DNA of 12,581 nucleotides, taken from Actinomycetota bacterium (GTDB lineage Bacteria > Actinomycetota > Actinomycetes > Nanopelagicales > Nanopelagicaceae). The notes under the pieces were generated by a model. That model was not told where the DNA came from and ran no database searches. It worked only from the letters and a program-made list of their open reading frames with translations. The translations under genes and the position numbers were made by a program. Each line of letters begins with the position of its first letter. Position 1 is the stretch's first letter. The DNA is taken from contig WLPB01000011.1 of NCBI GenBank assembly GCA_009698975.1, positions 1-12,581 of the forward strand, in the 5' to 3' direction. Below, in pieces: positions 1-8,654 of this stretch.

Positions 1-185
1 CTTCAGTAAGTGCGCGTCCTTCAGATGCTCTCGCTCTGGCGCTACGGGTAAAGGCGAATATCTTGGTCAGCCATGAGCTGATGGATAGCGCTGGAATCGA
101 GATCCCAACAGCGGGCAACGGAGAGAGCGAGGTTGAGGCCTTTAAAGAGTTCCTCGACCAGATCAATCCAGAAGACTTCGCCTAG
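1..185 (+). CDS. Bifunctional nuclease (BFN/DUF151) domain protein, C-terminal part only
   Basis: The reading frame is open from the window edge (first full codon at 3) to a TAG at 183-185, giving about 60 residues. It contains SARPSDALALALR, the signature of the BFN/DUF151 domain, followed by a polar tail ending in INPEDFA. The family is named after a plant protein with DNase and RNase activity; the role of the bacterial members is poorly established. The match to family is by this motif and by synteny: the M. tuberculosis homologue Rv1829 lies directly before the MerR gene Rv1830 and close to gcvB, as here. The tail after the BFN core is acidic (GESEVEAFKEFLDQINPEDF), usual for actinobacterial members. 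The next gene starts 85 bases downstream on the same strand, so co-transcription is plausible. The start lies outside the window. Confidence 0.85.
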   Translation, partial: SVSARPSDALALALRVKANILVSHELMDSAGIEIPTAGNGESEVEAFKEFLDQINPEDFA

Positions 186-226
186 AACGTAGATGGAGCG
201 TAAAGCCTAAAGCTCTACTAGAGGTT

Positions 227-276
227 TTGAGCGTGTCGTTTCACCTCAACCACTACTTGAGAGTGTAGATTTGAGT
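227..276 (+). promoter_or_regulatory. Cluster of TTGAG elements before the MerR gene, possible operator
   Basis: Four TTGAG elements lie in 50 bases: TTGAGCGTG at 227-235, its inverse CTCAA at 245-249 (within CACCTCAA, 242-249), TTGAGAGTG at 257-265, and TTGAGT at 271-276, which includes the TTG start codon. The two nine-base copies differ at one base and are exactly 30 bases apart, about three helical turns. CTCAA and TTGAG at 245-261 form an inverted repeat with a 7-base spacer. MerR-family regulators bind inverted repeats and often control themselves; the relative HspR uses a site built on CTTGAGT/ACTCAAG, with the arms in the opposite order. Self-regulation is therefore a reasonable inference, but nothing here proves binding. 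Confidence 0.35.
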
Positions 277-807
277 CACACCCCCAATGAAAGCGAGCCC
301 CCTCTCGTGACAGAGCAAGAATTTCAGATTGGCTACCGTGGAGCTACTGCATGCTCTGCCGCCGGCATCACATACCGTCAGCTCGATTATTGGGCTCGCA
401 CCGGTCTCGTCGAACCCTCAATTAGAACAGCAGCAGGTTCTGGTTCTGCTCGTCTCTATGGCTTTCGTGACATTCTAGTTCTAAAAATCGTTAAGCGTTT
501 ACTGGATGCAGGCGTCTCCTTGCAGAATATCCGTGTCGCCGTCGATCATCTCCGCAACAGGGGAGTGACCGAACTTGAGCGAATCACTTTGATGAGTGAT
601 GGGTCTTCAATCTATGAATGTGCAAGCCCTGATGAAATCATCGACCTACTCGCTGGTGGTCAAGGTGTCTTTGGTATCGCTGTCGGCAAGGTCTGGCATG
701 AAGTTGAAGGATCACTTTCTACTCTGCAGGGTGAGCTTGATGGACATCCTGTAGGTGGCGAAGGTGACGATGAACTCTCGCAGCGTCGCAGGTCAAAAGG
801 GGCGTAA
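271..807 (+). CDS. MerR-family transcriptional regulator, Rv1830 (ResR) type
   Basis: A 178-residue protein with a MerR-type winged helix-turn-helix at about residues 24-95: the helix-turn-helix covers AGITYRQLDYWARTGLVEPS (31-50), the wing is SARLYGFRDI (59-68), and LLDAGVSLQNIRVAVDHLR (77-95) is the usual MerR follow-on helix. The C-terminal part (ECASPDEIIDLLAGGQGVFGIAVGKVWHEV) lacks a metal-binding cysteine loop and a drug-binding domain. This form matches the actinobacterial pair Rv1828/Rv1830, and its position between a BFN gene and gcvP points to Rv1830, known in M. tuberculosis as ResR, a regulator linked to growth and antibiotic resilience. The start is TTG at 271 with a weak GAGAG at 259-263; no upstream in-frame ATG is apparent. 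TTGAG repeats overlap the start region and may be an autoregulatory site. The final residues (QRRRSKGA) are basic. Its target genes cannot be read from this window. Confidence 0.88.
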   Translation: MSHTPNESEPPLVTEQEFQIGYRGATACSAAGITYRQLDYWARTGLVEPSIRTAAGSGSARLYGFRDILVLKIVKRLLDAGVSLQNIRVAVDHLRNRGVTELERITLMSDGSSIYECASPDEIIDLLAGGQGVFGIAVGKVWHEVEGSLSTLQGELDGHPVGGEGDDELSQRRRSKGA

Positions 808-860
808 AGAGCTTTCTAGCAATATATTTCATCCCTTAGCCGTTAATAGGGGAGCAGCGC

Positions 861-3704
861 GTGGATCGTATTTTTGAAGATCGCCATATCGGTCCAACAT
901 CTCACGATGAGGCCGAGATGCTCACACTCTTGGGCTACAAGGATCTCACCTCATTTATCGCAGATGTTGTCCCTGCCAATATTGCTATTACGGGTGTTAT
1001 CGAGGGTGCAATCGGTGCAGCGCGAAGTGAAGTTGAAGTAATCGCAGAACTTCGTGAGATCGCTGCTGAGAATAAAGTTTTCACATCTCTTATCGGAAGT
1101 GGCTACTACGGAACGATTGTTCCGCCGGTGATTAAGCGAAATGTTCTTGAGAATCCTTCCTGGTACACCTCGTACACCCCATATCAACCTGAGATTTCAC
1201 AGGGCCGCCTTGAGGCGATTTTTGCCTTCCAAACGATGGTCTGCGAATTAACGGCGCTCGATATTTCAAATGCTTCGATGTTAGATGAATCTACAGCTGC
1301 AGCTGAGGCGATGACGCTAGCTAGAAGATCGTCGAAACTCAGCGACGATGCCGTTTTTCTGATTGAAGAACATGTGCATCCGCAAACGAAGGCAGTGGTG
1401 CTTACTCGCGCTAAGCCACTCGGTATTACTGTGGTTGAAGTTGATTCTGGTCATGTCGTTCGCGATGGCTACGAGGGTGAATTCTTCGGGGCGTTACTTC
1501 AATATCCGGACGCGACTGGAACTGTCATTGATTACGCATCTTTTGCAGAGTACGCACACACACGCGGTGCACTTGTCATTGCTGCAACAGATTTGCTCGC
1601 CCTTACCTTGCTGCGTGCTCCGGGGGAGTGGGGGGCAGATATCGCCGTCGGTACCGCACAACGTTTCGGGGTTCCGATGGGCTTCGGTGGTCCGCATGCT
1701 GGTTTCTTGGCGGTGCGTAAAGGTCTGGAGCGCTCAATGCCTGGCCGTCTCGTTGGTCAAAGCATCGATGCAAATGGACTACCGGCCTTCAGATTGGCGC
1801 TACAGACTCGCGAGCAACATATTCGCCGCGATAAGGCGACATCAAATATTTGTACAGCTCAGGTACTCCTTGCAAATATGAGCGCCTTCTATGCAATGTG
1901 GCACGGACCAGAAGGTCTTCGATCAATTGCACAGCGAGTAAATAATTTTGCTAGTCGCCTACATGCAGCTTCTGGAAATACTCAAGATGTCATTTTCGAC
2001 ACTGTGCATCTCTTTGTTAAAGATGCAAATGCGATTCATGAGAAAGCACAGGCTCATGGAATCAACTTCGCACGGATCAGTGATACCGAACTTCGCGTCG
2101 CTTTCGATGAAGAGACGACGGAAGAGCTCTTTGCACAGGTGTTAGAAATTCTTGAGTTAAAGGATTCTTCTGCCCGTGAGATTCCGGATTCCTTTAAGCG
2201 TACAAGTAAGTACCTCACGCATCCGGTATTTAATAGAAACCATAGCGAGACTGCGATGATGCGCTATCTTCGCAATCTCGCAGACCGTGATTTAGCACTG
2301 GATCGCACCATGATTCCATTGGGCTCTTGCACGATGAAGCTCAATTCAGTGACCGAAATGGAAGCGGTTACTTGGCCAGAATTCTCAGGCCTGCACCCAT
2401 TCGCACCATCCTCACAGACAGTTGGTTCCCGAAAACTTATCTCGCAGTTATCTGAGTGGCTCGTCTCAATCACCGGTTATGACGCAGTCTCGCTCCAGCC
2501 AAATGCCGGAAGTCAGGGCGAGTTCGCAGGATTATTAGCAATCCGTAATTATCACGATTCCCGTGGAGATCATGCTCGAAATATCTGTCTAATTCCTTCA
2601 AGTGCCCATGGCACAAATGCGGCATCTGCCGTAATGGCGGGTATGAAAGTTGTTGTCATCGAATGCGATGACAATGGAAATGTATCGGTTGACGATATCA
2701 AGGCAAAGATTGCAGAACATGCGGGGCTGTTAGCAGCTCTAATGATTACCTATCCAAGCACGCATGGAGTCTTCGAAGTAGCGGTCTCAGATATCTGCGC
2801 ACTTGTCCATGATGCCGGGGGACAGGTATATGTCGATGGAGCAAATCTCAATGCACTTGTAGGTGTGGCACAGCCTGGAAAATTTGGCGCAGATGTGTCG
2901 CACTTAAATCTCCATAAGACATTTGCAATTCCTCACGGAGGCGGGGGACCAGGAGTTGGTCCAGTGATTGCTCGCGCACATCTTGCTCCATTTCTGCCAA
3001 ATCATCCGCTAGAACCACTCGCTGGGCCAACAACAGGACCTGGTCCAATCTCGGGAGCACCATTTGGATCAGCAAGCATCTTGCCTATCTCATGGGCGTA
3101 TATTCGATTGTTAGGTGGTTCTGGCCTTACTCGAGCAACCCAAATCGCCATTCTTTCTGCCAATTACATGGCAGCGAAATTAGGTGGTGCATTTCCGATT
3201 CTCTACACCGGCAACAATGGTCGAGTAGCTCATGAATGCATTCTCGATATCCGAGAGATAACTAAAATCTCCGGCGTCACTGTCGACGACATCGCTAAGC
3301 GATTGATGGATTTCGGCTTCCATGCCCCAACGATGTCTTTCCCAGTTGCTGGAACGCTCATGATTGAGCCGACTGAATCTGAGGATATGAACGAGATAGC
3401 CCGCTTTATCAACGCGATGCTGACGATTAGAGCTGAGATTGATGAGATCATCGAAGGCAAGATTGCGGTCGAATCCAGCGCACTTCGCAACGCACCTCAT
3501 ACCAGCTTGGTCGTAACGGCCGAAGAGTGGGAGAGGCCTTACAGCCGCCAGAAAGCGGGCTATCCAACGCCGCTAGCTGGCTTTGTAAGCGGTGAAATCA
3601 TCGGAGCGCGAATGAAGTACTGGCCACCGGTTTCGCGCATTGATGGCGCACATGGCGATAGAAATTTGGTCTGCTCTTGCACACCGATAGACGATTACCG
3701 CTAA
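861..3704 (+). CDS. gcvP: Glycine dehydrogenase (decarboxylating), P-protein of the glycine cleavage system
   Basis: A 947-residue cytosolic enzyme that uses pyridoxal phosphate to decarboxylate glycine and pass the aminomethyl group to the lipoyl arm of GcvH; with GcvT and Lpd it supplies methylene-tetrahydrofolate. Length is normal for the one-chain form (about 950). The N-terminal half begins with the family pattern [17 protein letters not shown] (5-21) and contains [17 protein letters not shown] (107-123). The C-terminal half carries [11 protein letters not shown], the PLP-binding HLNLHKTF with Lys686, and the glycine-rich GGGGPGVGP just after it. The start is GTG at 861, six bases after a good ribosome site (AGGGGAG, 848-854). 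The 53-base gap from the MerR gene has no clear terminator, so read-through is likely. In M. tuberculosis gcvH lies just before this cluster; here it would lie left of the window if present. No frameshift or missing key residue was seen. Confidence 0.98.
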   Translation: MDRIFEDRHIGPTSHDEAEMLTLLGYKDLTSFIADVVPANIAITGVIEGAIGAARSEVEVIAELREIAAENKVFTSLIGSGYYGTIVPPVIKRNVLENPSWYTSYTPYQPEISQGRLEAIFAFQTMVCELTALDISNASMLDESTAAAEAMTLARRSSKLSDDAVFLIEEHVHPQTKAVVLTRAKPLGITVVEVDSGHVVRDGYEGEFFGALLQYPDATGTVIDYASFAEYAHTRGALVIAATDLLALTLLRAPGEWGADIAVGTAQRFGVPMGFGGPHAGFLAVRKGLERSMPGRLVGQSIDANGLPAFRLALQTREQHIRRDKATSNICTAQVLLANMSAFYAMWHGPEGLRSIAQRVNNFASRLHAASGNTQDVIFDTVHLFVKDANAIHEKAQAHGINFARISDTELRVAFDEETTEELFAQVLEILELKDSSAREIPDSFKRTSKYLTHPVFNRNHSETAMMRYLRNLADRDLALDRTMIPLGSCTMKLNSVTEMEAVTWPEFSGLHPFAPSSQTVGSRKLISQLSEWLVSITGYDAVSLQPNAGSQGEFAGLLAIRNYHDSRGDHARNICLIPSSAHGTNAASAVMAGMKVVVIECDDNGNVSVDDIKAKIAEHAGLLAALMITYPSTHGVFEVAVSDICALVHDAGGQVYVDGANLNALVGVAQPGKFGADVSHLNLHKTFAIPHGGGGPGVGPVIARAHLAPFLPNHPLEPLAGPTTGPGPISGAPFGSASILPISWAYIRLLGGSGLTRATQIAILSANYMAAKLGGAFPILYTGNNGRVAHECILDIREITKISGVTVDDIAKRLMDFGFHAPTMSFPVAGTLMIEPTESEDMNEIARFINAMLTIRAEIDEIIEGKIAVESSALRNAPHTSLVVTAEEWERPYSRQKAGYPTPLAGFVSGEIIGARMKYWPPVSRIDGAHGDRNLVCSCTPIDDYR

Positions 3705-3735
3705 CCATCGGAAGGTCCACAGGGAAGTGGTTGGA

Positions 3736-4488
3736 TTACTCCGACTTTACATAATGTAACTTATCGGCGTTAGGTCTCAGCGTACGAGATAGCCCCCAGA
3801 GCGTCGTCTGCCATAAAGCCTCAATAACGATTGCCTTGCTCATCTTGGAAACCCCGTTGGCCCGCTCAACGAATGTAATCGGAACTTCTGCAATTGATGC
3901 CTTAGCTAGATGCGCTGCCATCGCCATCTCGATTTGAAAACAATATCCAGTTGCAGTCATCTCAGAAAGGTTTAATCTCTTTAAGAGATCTGCAGAGTAA
4001 ACCCGGTATCCACCAGTGAGGTCCTTTAGGTCTATCCGTAGGACAAGTCGGGCATATGCGGTACCTAAACGGGATAAAGCTCTTCTGTAGAAAGGCCAAT
4101 TAACGACTGAACCACCTGAAATCCATCGCGTTCCTAAAGTAATTGAAAGTGCGCCCTCGTGTGGTGCATCAAGCATTTGTGGCAAATCTTCAACTCGATG
4201 TGAGCCGTCAGCATCCATCGTTACGACATGGGTGTAAAGATCGAGTAACAATACATCTGCAAACCCGGCACGATAGGCAGCGCCGAGACCTGCTTTAGAT
4301 TCGCGTCTAAGAGTTCTGACCCAGGCGAGATGCAAATTATCGACAATCTTTGCAGTGTCATCAGGGGAGTTATCGTCAATAACAACTACATCGAACTTTC
4401 TTGAATGTTGTAACGGCGAAAGCTTCGTCAAAAGTTCAACGATATTGAGTGCCTCGTTATAGGTAGGTATCAGTATTACTGCTCTCAT
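3736..4488 (-). CDS. ppm: Polyprenol-phosphate mannose synthase (GT2 glycosyltransferase), Ppm catalytic domain
   Basis: A 250-residue GT-A fold enzyme of family GT2, dolichol-phosphate mannose synthase type. It is expected to transfer mannose from GDP-mannose to polyprenyl phosphate at the inner face of the membrane, making the lipid donor for lipoglycan synthesis and protein O-mannosylation. Visible motifs are ILIPTYNEALNI (5-16), VVVIDDNSPDDT (34-45), the metal site MDADGSH (91-97), DLTGGYRVY (156-164) and ERANGVSKMS near the C terminus, all typical of actinobacterial Ppm. No transmembrane segment follows the catalytic domain, and there is no fused apolipoprotein N-acyltransferase domain of the kind found in mycobacterial Ppm1. 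The start is ATG at 4488 with AGGGAG just upstream, ten bases after the exonuclease stop, so it is probably the last gene of the operon. Mannose rather than glucose as the sugar is inferred from family resemblance. Confidence 0.85.
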   Translation of the reverse strand: MRAVILIPTYNEALNIVELLTKLSPLQHSRKFDVVVIDDNSPDDTAKIVDNLHLAWVRTLRRESKAGLGAAYRAGFADVLLLDLYTHVVTMDADGSHRVEDLPQMLDAPHEGALSITLGTRWISGGSVVNWPFYRRALSRLGTAYARLVLRIDLKDLTGGYRVYSADLLKRLNLSEMTATGYCFQIEMAMAAHLAKASIAEVPITFVERANGVSKMSKAIVIEALWQTTLWGLSRTLRPNADKLHYVKSE

Positions 4489-4498
4489 CTGACTCCCT

Positions 4499-5401
4499 TC
4501 ACCAATTCAGAGCGGCAATCAGACGATCGACGCTCGCTCCTAGTCCGTACTCTTCCTTAATTCTATAAATCTCCGATAAATCGTCTGGTTTTTTAGGCAT
4601 AGAGATATCTAAAGTCGGAAGCGCAACATCACGGGCACAATGAACAAGCGTCGGCGCAATCTTGAGATATTCGGCGCCCTCAATAATCTTCTTGGCGAGT
4701 GCAGGTGTCAGACTTTCATGGCCAGACTTTGCTCCAGCAAGAGCATCGTCAACAGTCGCAAAATTGTTGGCAATTGTTGCTGCGCCCTTCTCCCCGATTC
4801 CTTTTACTCCAGGCAAACCGTCAGAAGGATCTCCTCGGAACATCGCAAAGAGTGCATAGCGCTCCCCCGGAATCGAATACTTATCCGCGACCCATTTGAT
4901 ATCAACTAAATCATGGTTGGTAATTCCGCGAGCAAGGTAAACAACTTTAATATCTTGTTTATCATCGACCAGCTGAAAAAGATCGCGATCGCCGGTTACA
5001 ACTCGAATCGGCCCTTTCTCGCGGCTTGCAAATGTCGCCATCACATCATCTGCCTCGTAATCATCGACACCGACCATCGGAATACCGAAGGCATCGAGTA
5101 GATCTAGCAGCACCGGAATTTGCGGCGTCAGAGTCTCTGGCTCTTCCTCGGTCTCACTTCCATCCTCCAGGCGATTAGCTTTGTAAGCAGGGAAGATATC
5201 CACCCGCCAACTTGGTCGCCAATCTCCTTCAATACAAGCAACAATTCGATTTGGTTTATACATACCGACTAAACGAGCAGTCATATCGAGATAACCTCGA
5301 ATCGCATTCACCGGCATTCCGGAAGGTGAGAGCAAAGTATCTGGCATTCCGTAGTAAGCGCGATACCAGAGCGATGCGCTATCTAAGAGCATGAGGGTCA
5401 T
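4499..5401 (-). CDS. Stand-alone 5'-3' exonuclease (DNA polymerase I 5'-nuclease domain family)
   Basis: A 300-residue FEN-type nuclease without a polymerase domain, resembling Rv2090 of M. tuberculosis. The family removes 5' flaps and RNA primers with two-metal catalysis. Candidate acidic ligands are visible throughout: LLDSASLWYRAYY (5-17), IEGDWRPSWR (57-66), DDYEADDV (113-120) and VVTGDRDLFQLV (134-145). The helix-3-turn-helix DNA-binding motif is GDPSDGLPGVKGIGEKGA (190-207), with Asp191 and Asp194 likely completing the metal site. The ATG at 5401-5399 overlaps the helicase TGA at 5400-5398 in an ATGA junction, which suggests translational coupling to helY. This enzyme may process Okazaki fragments or repair flaps alongside DNA polymerase I, whose gene is not in this window. 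Confidence 0.92.
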   Translation of the reverse strand: MTLMLLDSASLWYRAYYGMPDTLLSPSGMPVNAIRGYLDMTARLVGMYKPNRIVACIEGDWRPSWRVDIFPAYKANRLEDGSETEEEPETLTPQIPVLLDLLDAFGIPMVGVDDYEADDVMATFASREKGPIRVVTGDRDLFQLVDDKQDIKVVYLARGITNHDLVDIKWVADKYSIPGERYALFAMFRGDPSDGLPGVKGIGEKGAATIANNFATVDDALAGAKSGHESLTPALAKKIIEGAEYLKIAPTLVHCARDVALPTLDISMPKKPDDLSEIYRIKEEYGLGASVDRLIAALNW

Positions 5402-7779
5402 AGTTCGCCAACCATATAGGAGACCACTCCCCTGTCAATTTTCGAGATAGCTTCTCGGCAACGCGGGCGAAGCGACTCTGACGCACCACCTATCTGAGTA
5501 AGCAAATCAATAAGTTGTTTTGTACTTCTCACGAAGTCTCCGACGGTCATATCTGTACCGCGCAACACTGAACTCAAACTATTGCCACTTGCCCACTTGT
5601 AAGTTGCAAAACAGAAGCCGAAGTCAGGTTCGCGTTGAGTCTTCACTTGGAATTTCTCTTCTATCTTCTCAAGCTCTGCCCAGATCGATGTGATTGTGGC
5701 AAGAGCATTTGCGACATTGCTATGGGGAATCTTTGGCGCAAGATTATCGCTACCACGGCTTTCAAATGTCATTGCAGATACAACAGATACAAGTTCGGCC
5801 GCCGATAATCCTTCAAGTACACCGCGACGAATGGTTTCTGTGAGCAACAAGTCTGACTCCGCAAATATTCTGGCGAGAATCTTTCCCTGTGCCAGTGGCT
5901 TTTCACCTTCGATGTAGCCAAGGTGATTGAGGACTTCGCAGATACGATCGAAGGTCTTGGCAATAACGTGGGTACGATTCTCAACGCGTTCGCGTAAACC
6001 TTCTGATTCACGAGTGAGACGGGCTGCTCGTTCAGCAAAACGAGCGTGAGTTTCCCGGTCATTACAAGGATGGCATTGATGGGCGCGTAGCGAACGTCTC
6101 AAATTGTCGAGTTCGTTCTCCATATGCTGACGTTGGCGATTATCGAATGTTCGTCTCTGATCACGCCTGCTCAGCAAACGTTCAATCTCTTTTATTTCAG
6201 CCCTTACTGCGGCGTAGTCAGCAAAATCTCCCAGATGGCAGATTGCAGATTCGAGCTGTTCTGCTGCAGCAAGATCATTTTTGCGAATCTGTTTAACTAA
6301 ACCAATGACTGCTCTATCAGCCTGAAATTGCGCAAAGGAAGATTCCAAACTCGTTCGAGCTCGCTCGCGCCCGAAACGTGCAATCAAATTAATCGACATA
6401 TTGTAAGACGGTGTAAATGAGGATCTCAGCGGATAGGTACGAGTAGACGCAAGTCCAGCTGCGGTTGCGGAATCAACAGTCGGTGACCAGAGAACAACGG
6501 CATTTCCTTCAATATCGATTCCTCGACGACCCGCTCTTCCGGTGAGCTGGGTGTACTCCCCCGGAGTGATGGAGACGTGCCCTTCGCCGTTCCACTTCGT
6601 AAGTTTTTCCAGAACCACAGTTCGCGCTGGCATATTAATTCCGAGTGCAAGCGTCTCAGTTGCAAAGACCGCTTTCACTAATCCGCGTTTGAAGAGATCT
6701 TCGACCGCCGCCTTAAAGCTTGGCAAGAGTCCGGCATGATGTGCTGCAATTCCGCGTTCTAGAGCTGACAGCCAATCTCGATATCCAAGAACGTCGAGAT
6801 CTTCCTCAGCAATATTTTGAGTGTAGAGAGTTGCAGTGCGAAGGATTTCGGTTCGCTCTTCCGTATTGGTCAAACGTAGACCCGCCTGTAGGCATTGCTT
6901 TACAGCGGCATCACACCCTGCACGAGAGAAAATAAAGGTGATAGCTGGCAAGAGATGTGCTCGCTGTAGCTTTTCAATGACCTCATCACGGGAGAGCCTA
7001 TTCTCGTCATTGACTCTATCTCTGCGATCACGCGGCGTGCGCACACGTCGAAGCGCTGCTCGCTCCAAGCCAAGAATTTCTGGATTGACTCGTCCTGGTT
7101 CACTGAAGAGATCGATGAGTCGAGAACCGATGAGAACATGCTGATAGAGAGGGATTGGACGCACTTCACTCACGATTACATCTGTTCCGCCTCGAACTTC
7201 TCCTAACCATTCACCGAATTCTTCAGCATTACTTACAGTTGCCGATAGTGAAACGACTTGAACAGATTCCATTAAGTGAATCAAAACTTCTTCCCAGACA
7301 GCGCCTCTAAACTTATCGGCCAAATAATGCACTTCATCCATTACTACTGCGCCTAGATTTGTCAGTGTTGATGAATTCGCATAGAGCATATTTCGAAGAA
7401 CTTCGGTCGTCATGACCATAATCTCTGCATCAGAATTGATATTTGTATCTCCGGTTAAGAGACCGACCCTCTCCTCACCAAATCGATCTACAAATTCAAG
7501 GTACTTCTGATTGGAGAGCGCCTTTATGGGAGTTGTATAGAAGCATTTCTTTCCACGGGCGAGCGAGCTGAATGCAGCGAACTCTCCAACTACAGTTTTA
7601 CCAGCGCCAGTCGGTGCTGCAACAAGTACGCTACGACCGTCTTCGACAGATCGGCATGCCTCGATCTGAAACTCATCAAAACCAAAGTCGAATTGAGCGA
7701 TAAATTCTTCAGTGAGCGGATGTTTGCTCCGTACCTGTGAGGCGGCGTAACGCTCGGCCGGACTACCTAGAGACTCCAT
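5398..7779 (-). CDS. helY: HelY, Ski2/Mtr4-like DEVH-box helicase
   Basis: A superfamily 2 helicase of 793 residues from the preferred start. Numbered from that start, motif I is APTGAGKT (Lys61), motif II DEVH (148-151), motif III SAT (179-181) and motif VI QLTGRAGRRG (410-419). The second half is a long arginine- and glutamate-rich helical region followed by a C-terminal part like the DSHCT domain of Ski2/Mtr4 proteins. The family unwinds RNA or DNA; the true substrate of actinobacterial HelY is not well defined. The M. tuberculosis homologue (Rv2092c) also follows tatC and is somewhat longer, at about 900 residues. The ATG at 7779 is preferred because AAGGGGG lies ten bases upstream and the overlap with the lipid kinase is then 13 bases; an in-frame ATG at 7803 (801 residues) has no ribosome site and would overlap by 37. 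Its stop overlaps the exonuclease start. Confidence 0.94.
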   Translation of the reverse strand: MESLGSPAERYAASQVRSKHPLTEEFIAQFDFGFDEFQIEACRSVEDGRSVLVAAPTGAGKTVVGEFAAFSSLARGKKCFYTTPIKALSNQKYLEFVDRFGEERVGLLTGDTNINSDAEIMVMTTEVLRNMLYANSSTLTNLGAVVMDEVHYLADKFRGAVWEEVLIHLMESVQVVSLSATVSNAEEFGEWLGEVRGGTDVIVSEVRPIPLYQHVLIGSRLIDLFSEPGRVNPEILGLERAALRRVRTPRDRRDRVNDENRLSRDEVIEKLQRAHLLPAITFIFSRAGCDAAVKQCLQAGLRLTNTEERTEILRTATLYTQNIAEEDLDVLGYRDWLSALERGIAAHHAGLLPSFKAAVEDLFKRGLVKAVFATETLALGINMPARTVVLEKLTKWNGEGHVSITPGEYTQLTGRAGRRGIDIEGNAVVLWSPTVDSATAAGLASTRTYPLRSSFTPSYNMSINLIARFGRERARTSLESSFAQFQADRAVIGLVKQIRKNDLAAAEQLESAICHLGDFADYAAVRAEIKEIERLLSRRDQRRTFDNRQRQHMENELDNLRRSLRAHQCHPCNDRETHARFAERAARLTRESEGLRERVENRTHVIAKTFDRICEVLNHLGYIEGEKPLAQGKILARIFAESDLLLTETIRRGVLEGLSAAELVSVVSAMTFESRGSDNLAPKIPHSNVANALATITSIWAELEKIEEKFQVKTQREPDFGFCFATYKWASGNSLSSVLRGTDMTVGDFVRSTKQLIDLLTQIGGASESLRPRCREAISKIDRGVVSYMVGEL

Positions 7780-8654
7780 GTAAGCCCAGCCCCCTTGATG
7801 CATTCGGCGGAAATCGGCGCTGGACCAATTCGCTCGCCATCTGCATATGCGATGGCATCTGCCTCAATCGTTACTTTAGCAGCGCGCAAGCTTCTCACCT
7901 TTGGATGAGAAATGTGCGAACCTGAGTAAACCCTCGGAAAGACCCTTATGAATTCGAGCTTACTGACCGGCTCAAGAATTATCACGTCGAAGAGCCCATC
8001 ATTCATCTGGGCTGCAGGACAGATATTCATCCCTCCCCCATACGACTTTCCATTTCCAATCGCAACGAGCATCGCCTTTGTGGTGATTGACTCACCATCA
8101 CAGATAATCTGATATTCGCGCGGCAAAAATTGTGGAAGTTCCAAAGCGATAGCGAGGTTGTAACGCATTGCGCCTTGTGGCCAAGTAACTCGATTCGCTC
8201 TCTCGTTTACGATTGAGTCAAAACCTGTTGAAAGAATTGCGCCAAACCATTCAGAGTCCACGTTGCCAAGATCTATCGCAGTTGCCGGTGTCGTAAGAAC
8301 TCTTTCGAGTAACGGTTCAATGTTGGTCAGTGACCATCCGAGTGAGCGAACGAAATCATTGCCTGTTCCGGCTGGCAGTATTGCAAAGGGAACACCCGCA
8401 GGAACACATATCTGCAGAATTAAATGAAGCAGGCCATCTCCGCCAACTCCGATGACGCCAGCAACATCCCCAGATGCTACTTCCGTCGCCAGGGTTCTCT
8501 TTAACTCCTCTGCCGACTTTCCAAAACGGACGCGAAAGTCAACGGATTTTCTCTCCAAAAAGGAGATTGCTCGCTGACCGACGATTGCGCCATTGCCATT
8601 TCCGGCCGCAGGGTTGATCGCAAGAATCCACGTTGCCCCTGATTTACTCTTCAT
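7767..8654 (-). CDS. Diacylglycerol kinase catalytic-domain lipid kinase
   Basis: A soluble, membrane-associating lipid kinase of about 295 residues in the DAGK/sphingosine kinase/YegS group. The nucleotide-binding region shows INPAAGNGNG (13-22), the GGDG loop (71-74) and LPAGTGND (93-100); LSTGFDS (141-147) and a late YADGERIGP segment match the second domain of the fold. GGDG is followed by LLHL rather than the common T-V-N, a variation also found in actinobacterial members. The probable reaction is ATP-dependent phosphorylation of diacylglycerol, recycling it into phosphatidate, but the lipid cannot be fixed from sequence. The ATG at 8654 is chosen because the domain begins at once and the overlap with tatC is 11 bases; an upstream start at 8774 would add 40 atypical residues inside tatC. 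Insertion between tatC and helY is a departure from the M. tuberculosis order, where helY follows tatC directly. Confidence 0.88.
   Translation of the reverse strand: MKSKSGATWILAINPAAGNGNGAIVGQRAISFLERKSVDFRVRFGKSAEELKRTLATEVASGDVAGVIGVGGDGLLHLILQICVPAGVPFAILPAGTGNDFVRSLGWSLTNIEPLLERVLTTPATAIDLGNVDSEWFGAILSTGFDSIVNERANRVTWPQGAMRYNLAIALELPQFLPREYQIICDGESITTKAMLVAIGNGKSYGGGMNICPAAQMNDGLFDVIILEPVSKLEFIRVFPRVYSGSHISHPKVRSLRAAKVTIEADAIAYADGERIGPAPISAECIKGAGLTWSL

Noticed and set aside
821..835. TATATT at 823-828 as a -10 box for gcvP
   Set aside because: No supporting -35 element lies at the right distance, so an independent gcvP promoter here is not well enough supported to list as a feature.
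1363..1881. Open frame of 172 codons on the plus strand inside gcvP in another frame
   Set aside because: It lies wholly inside the well-conserved gcvP gene, has no ribosome site, and its translation looks like low-complexity frame noise without any domain.
3180..3500. Two overlapping antisense open frames opposite the 3' part of gcvP
   Set aside because: Both mirror conserved gcvP codons and have no recognisable domain or start signal; antisense openness is expected by chance in long genes.
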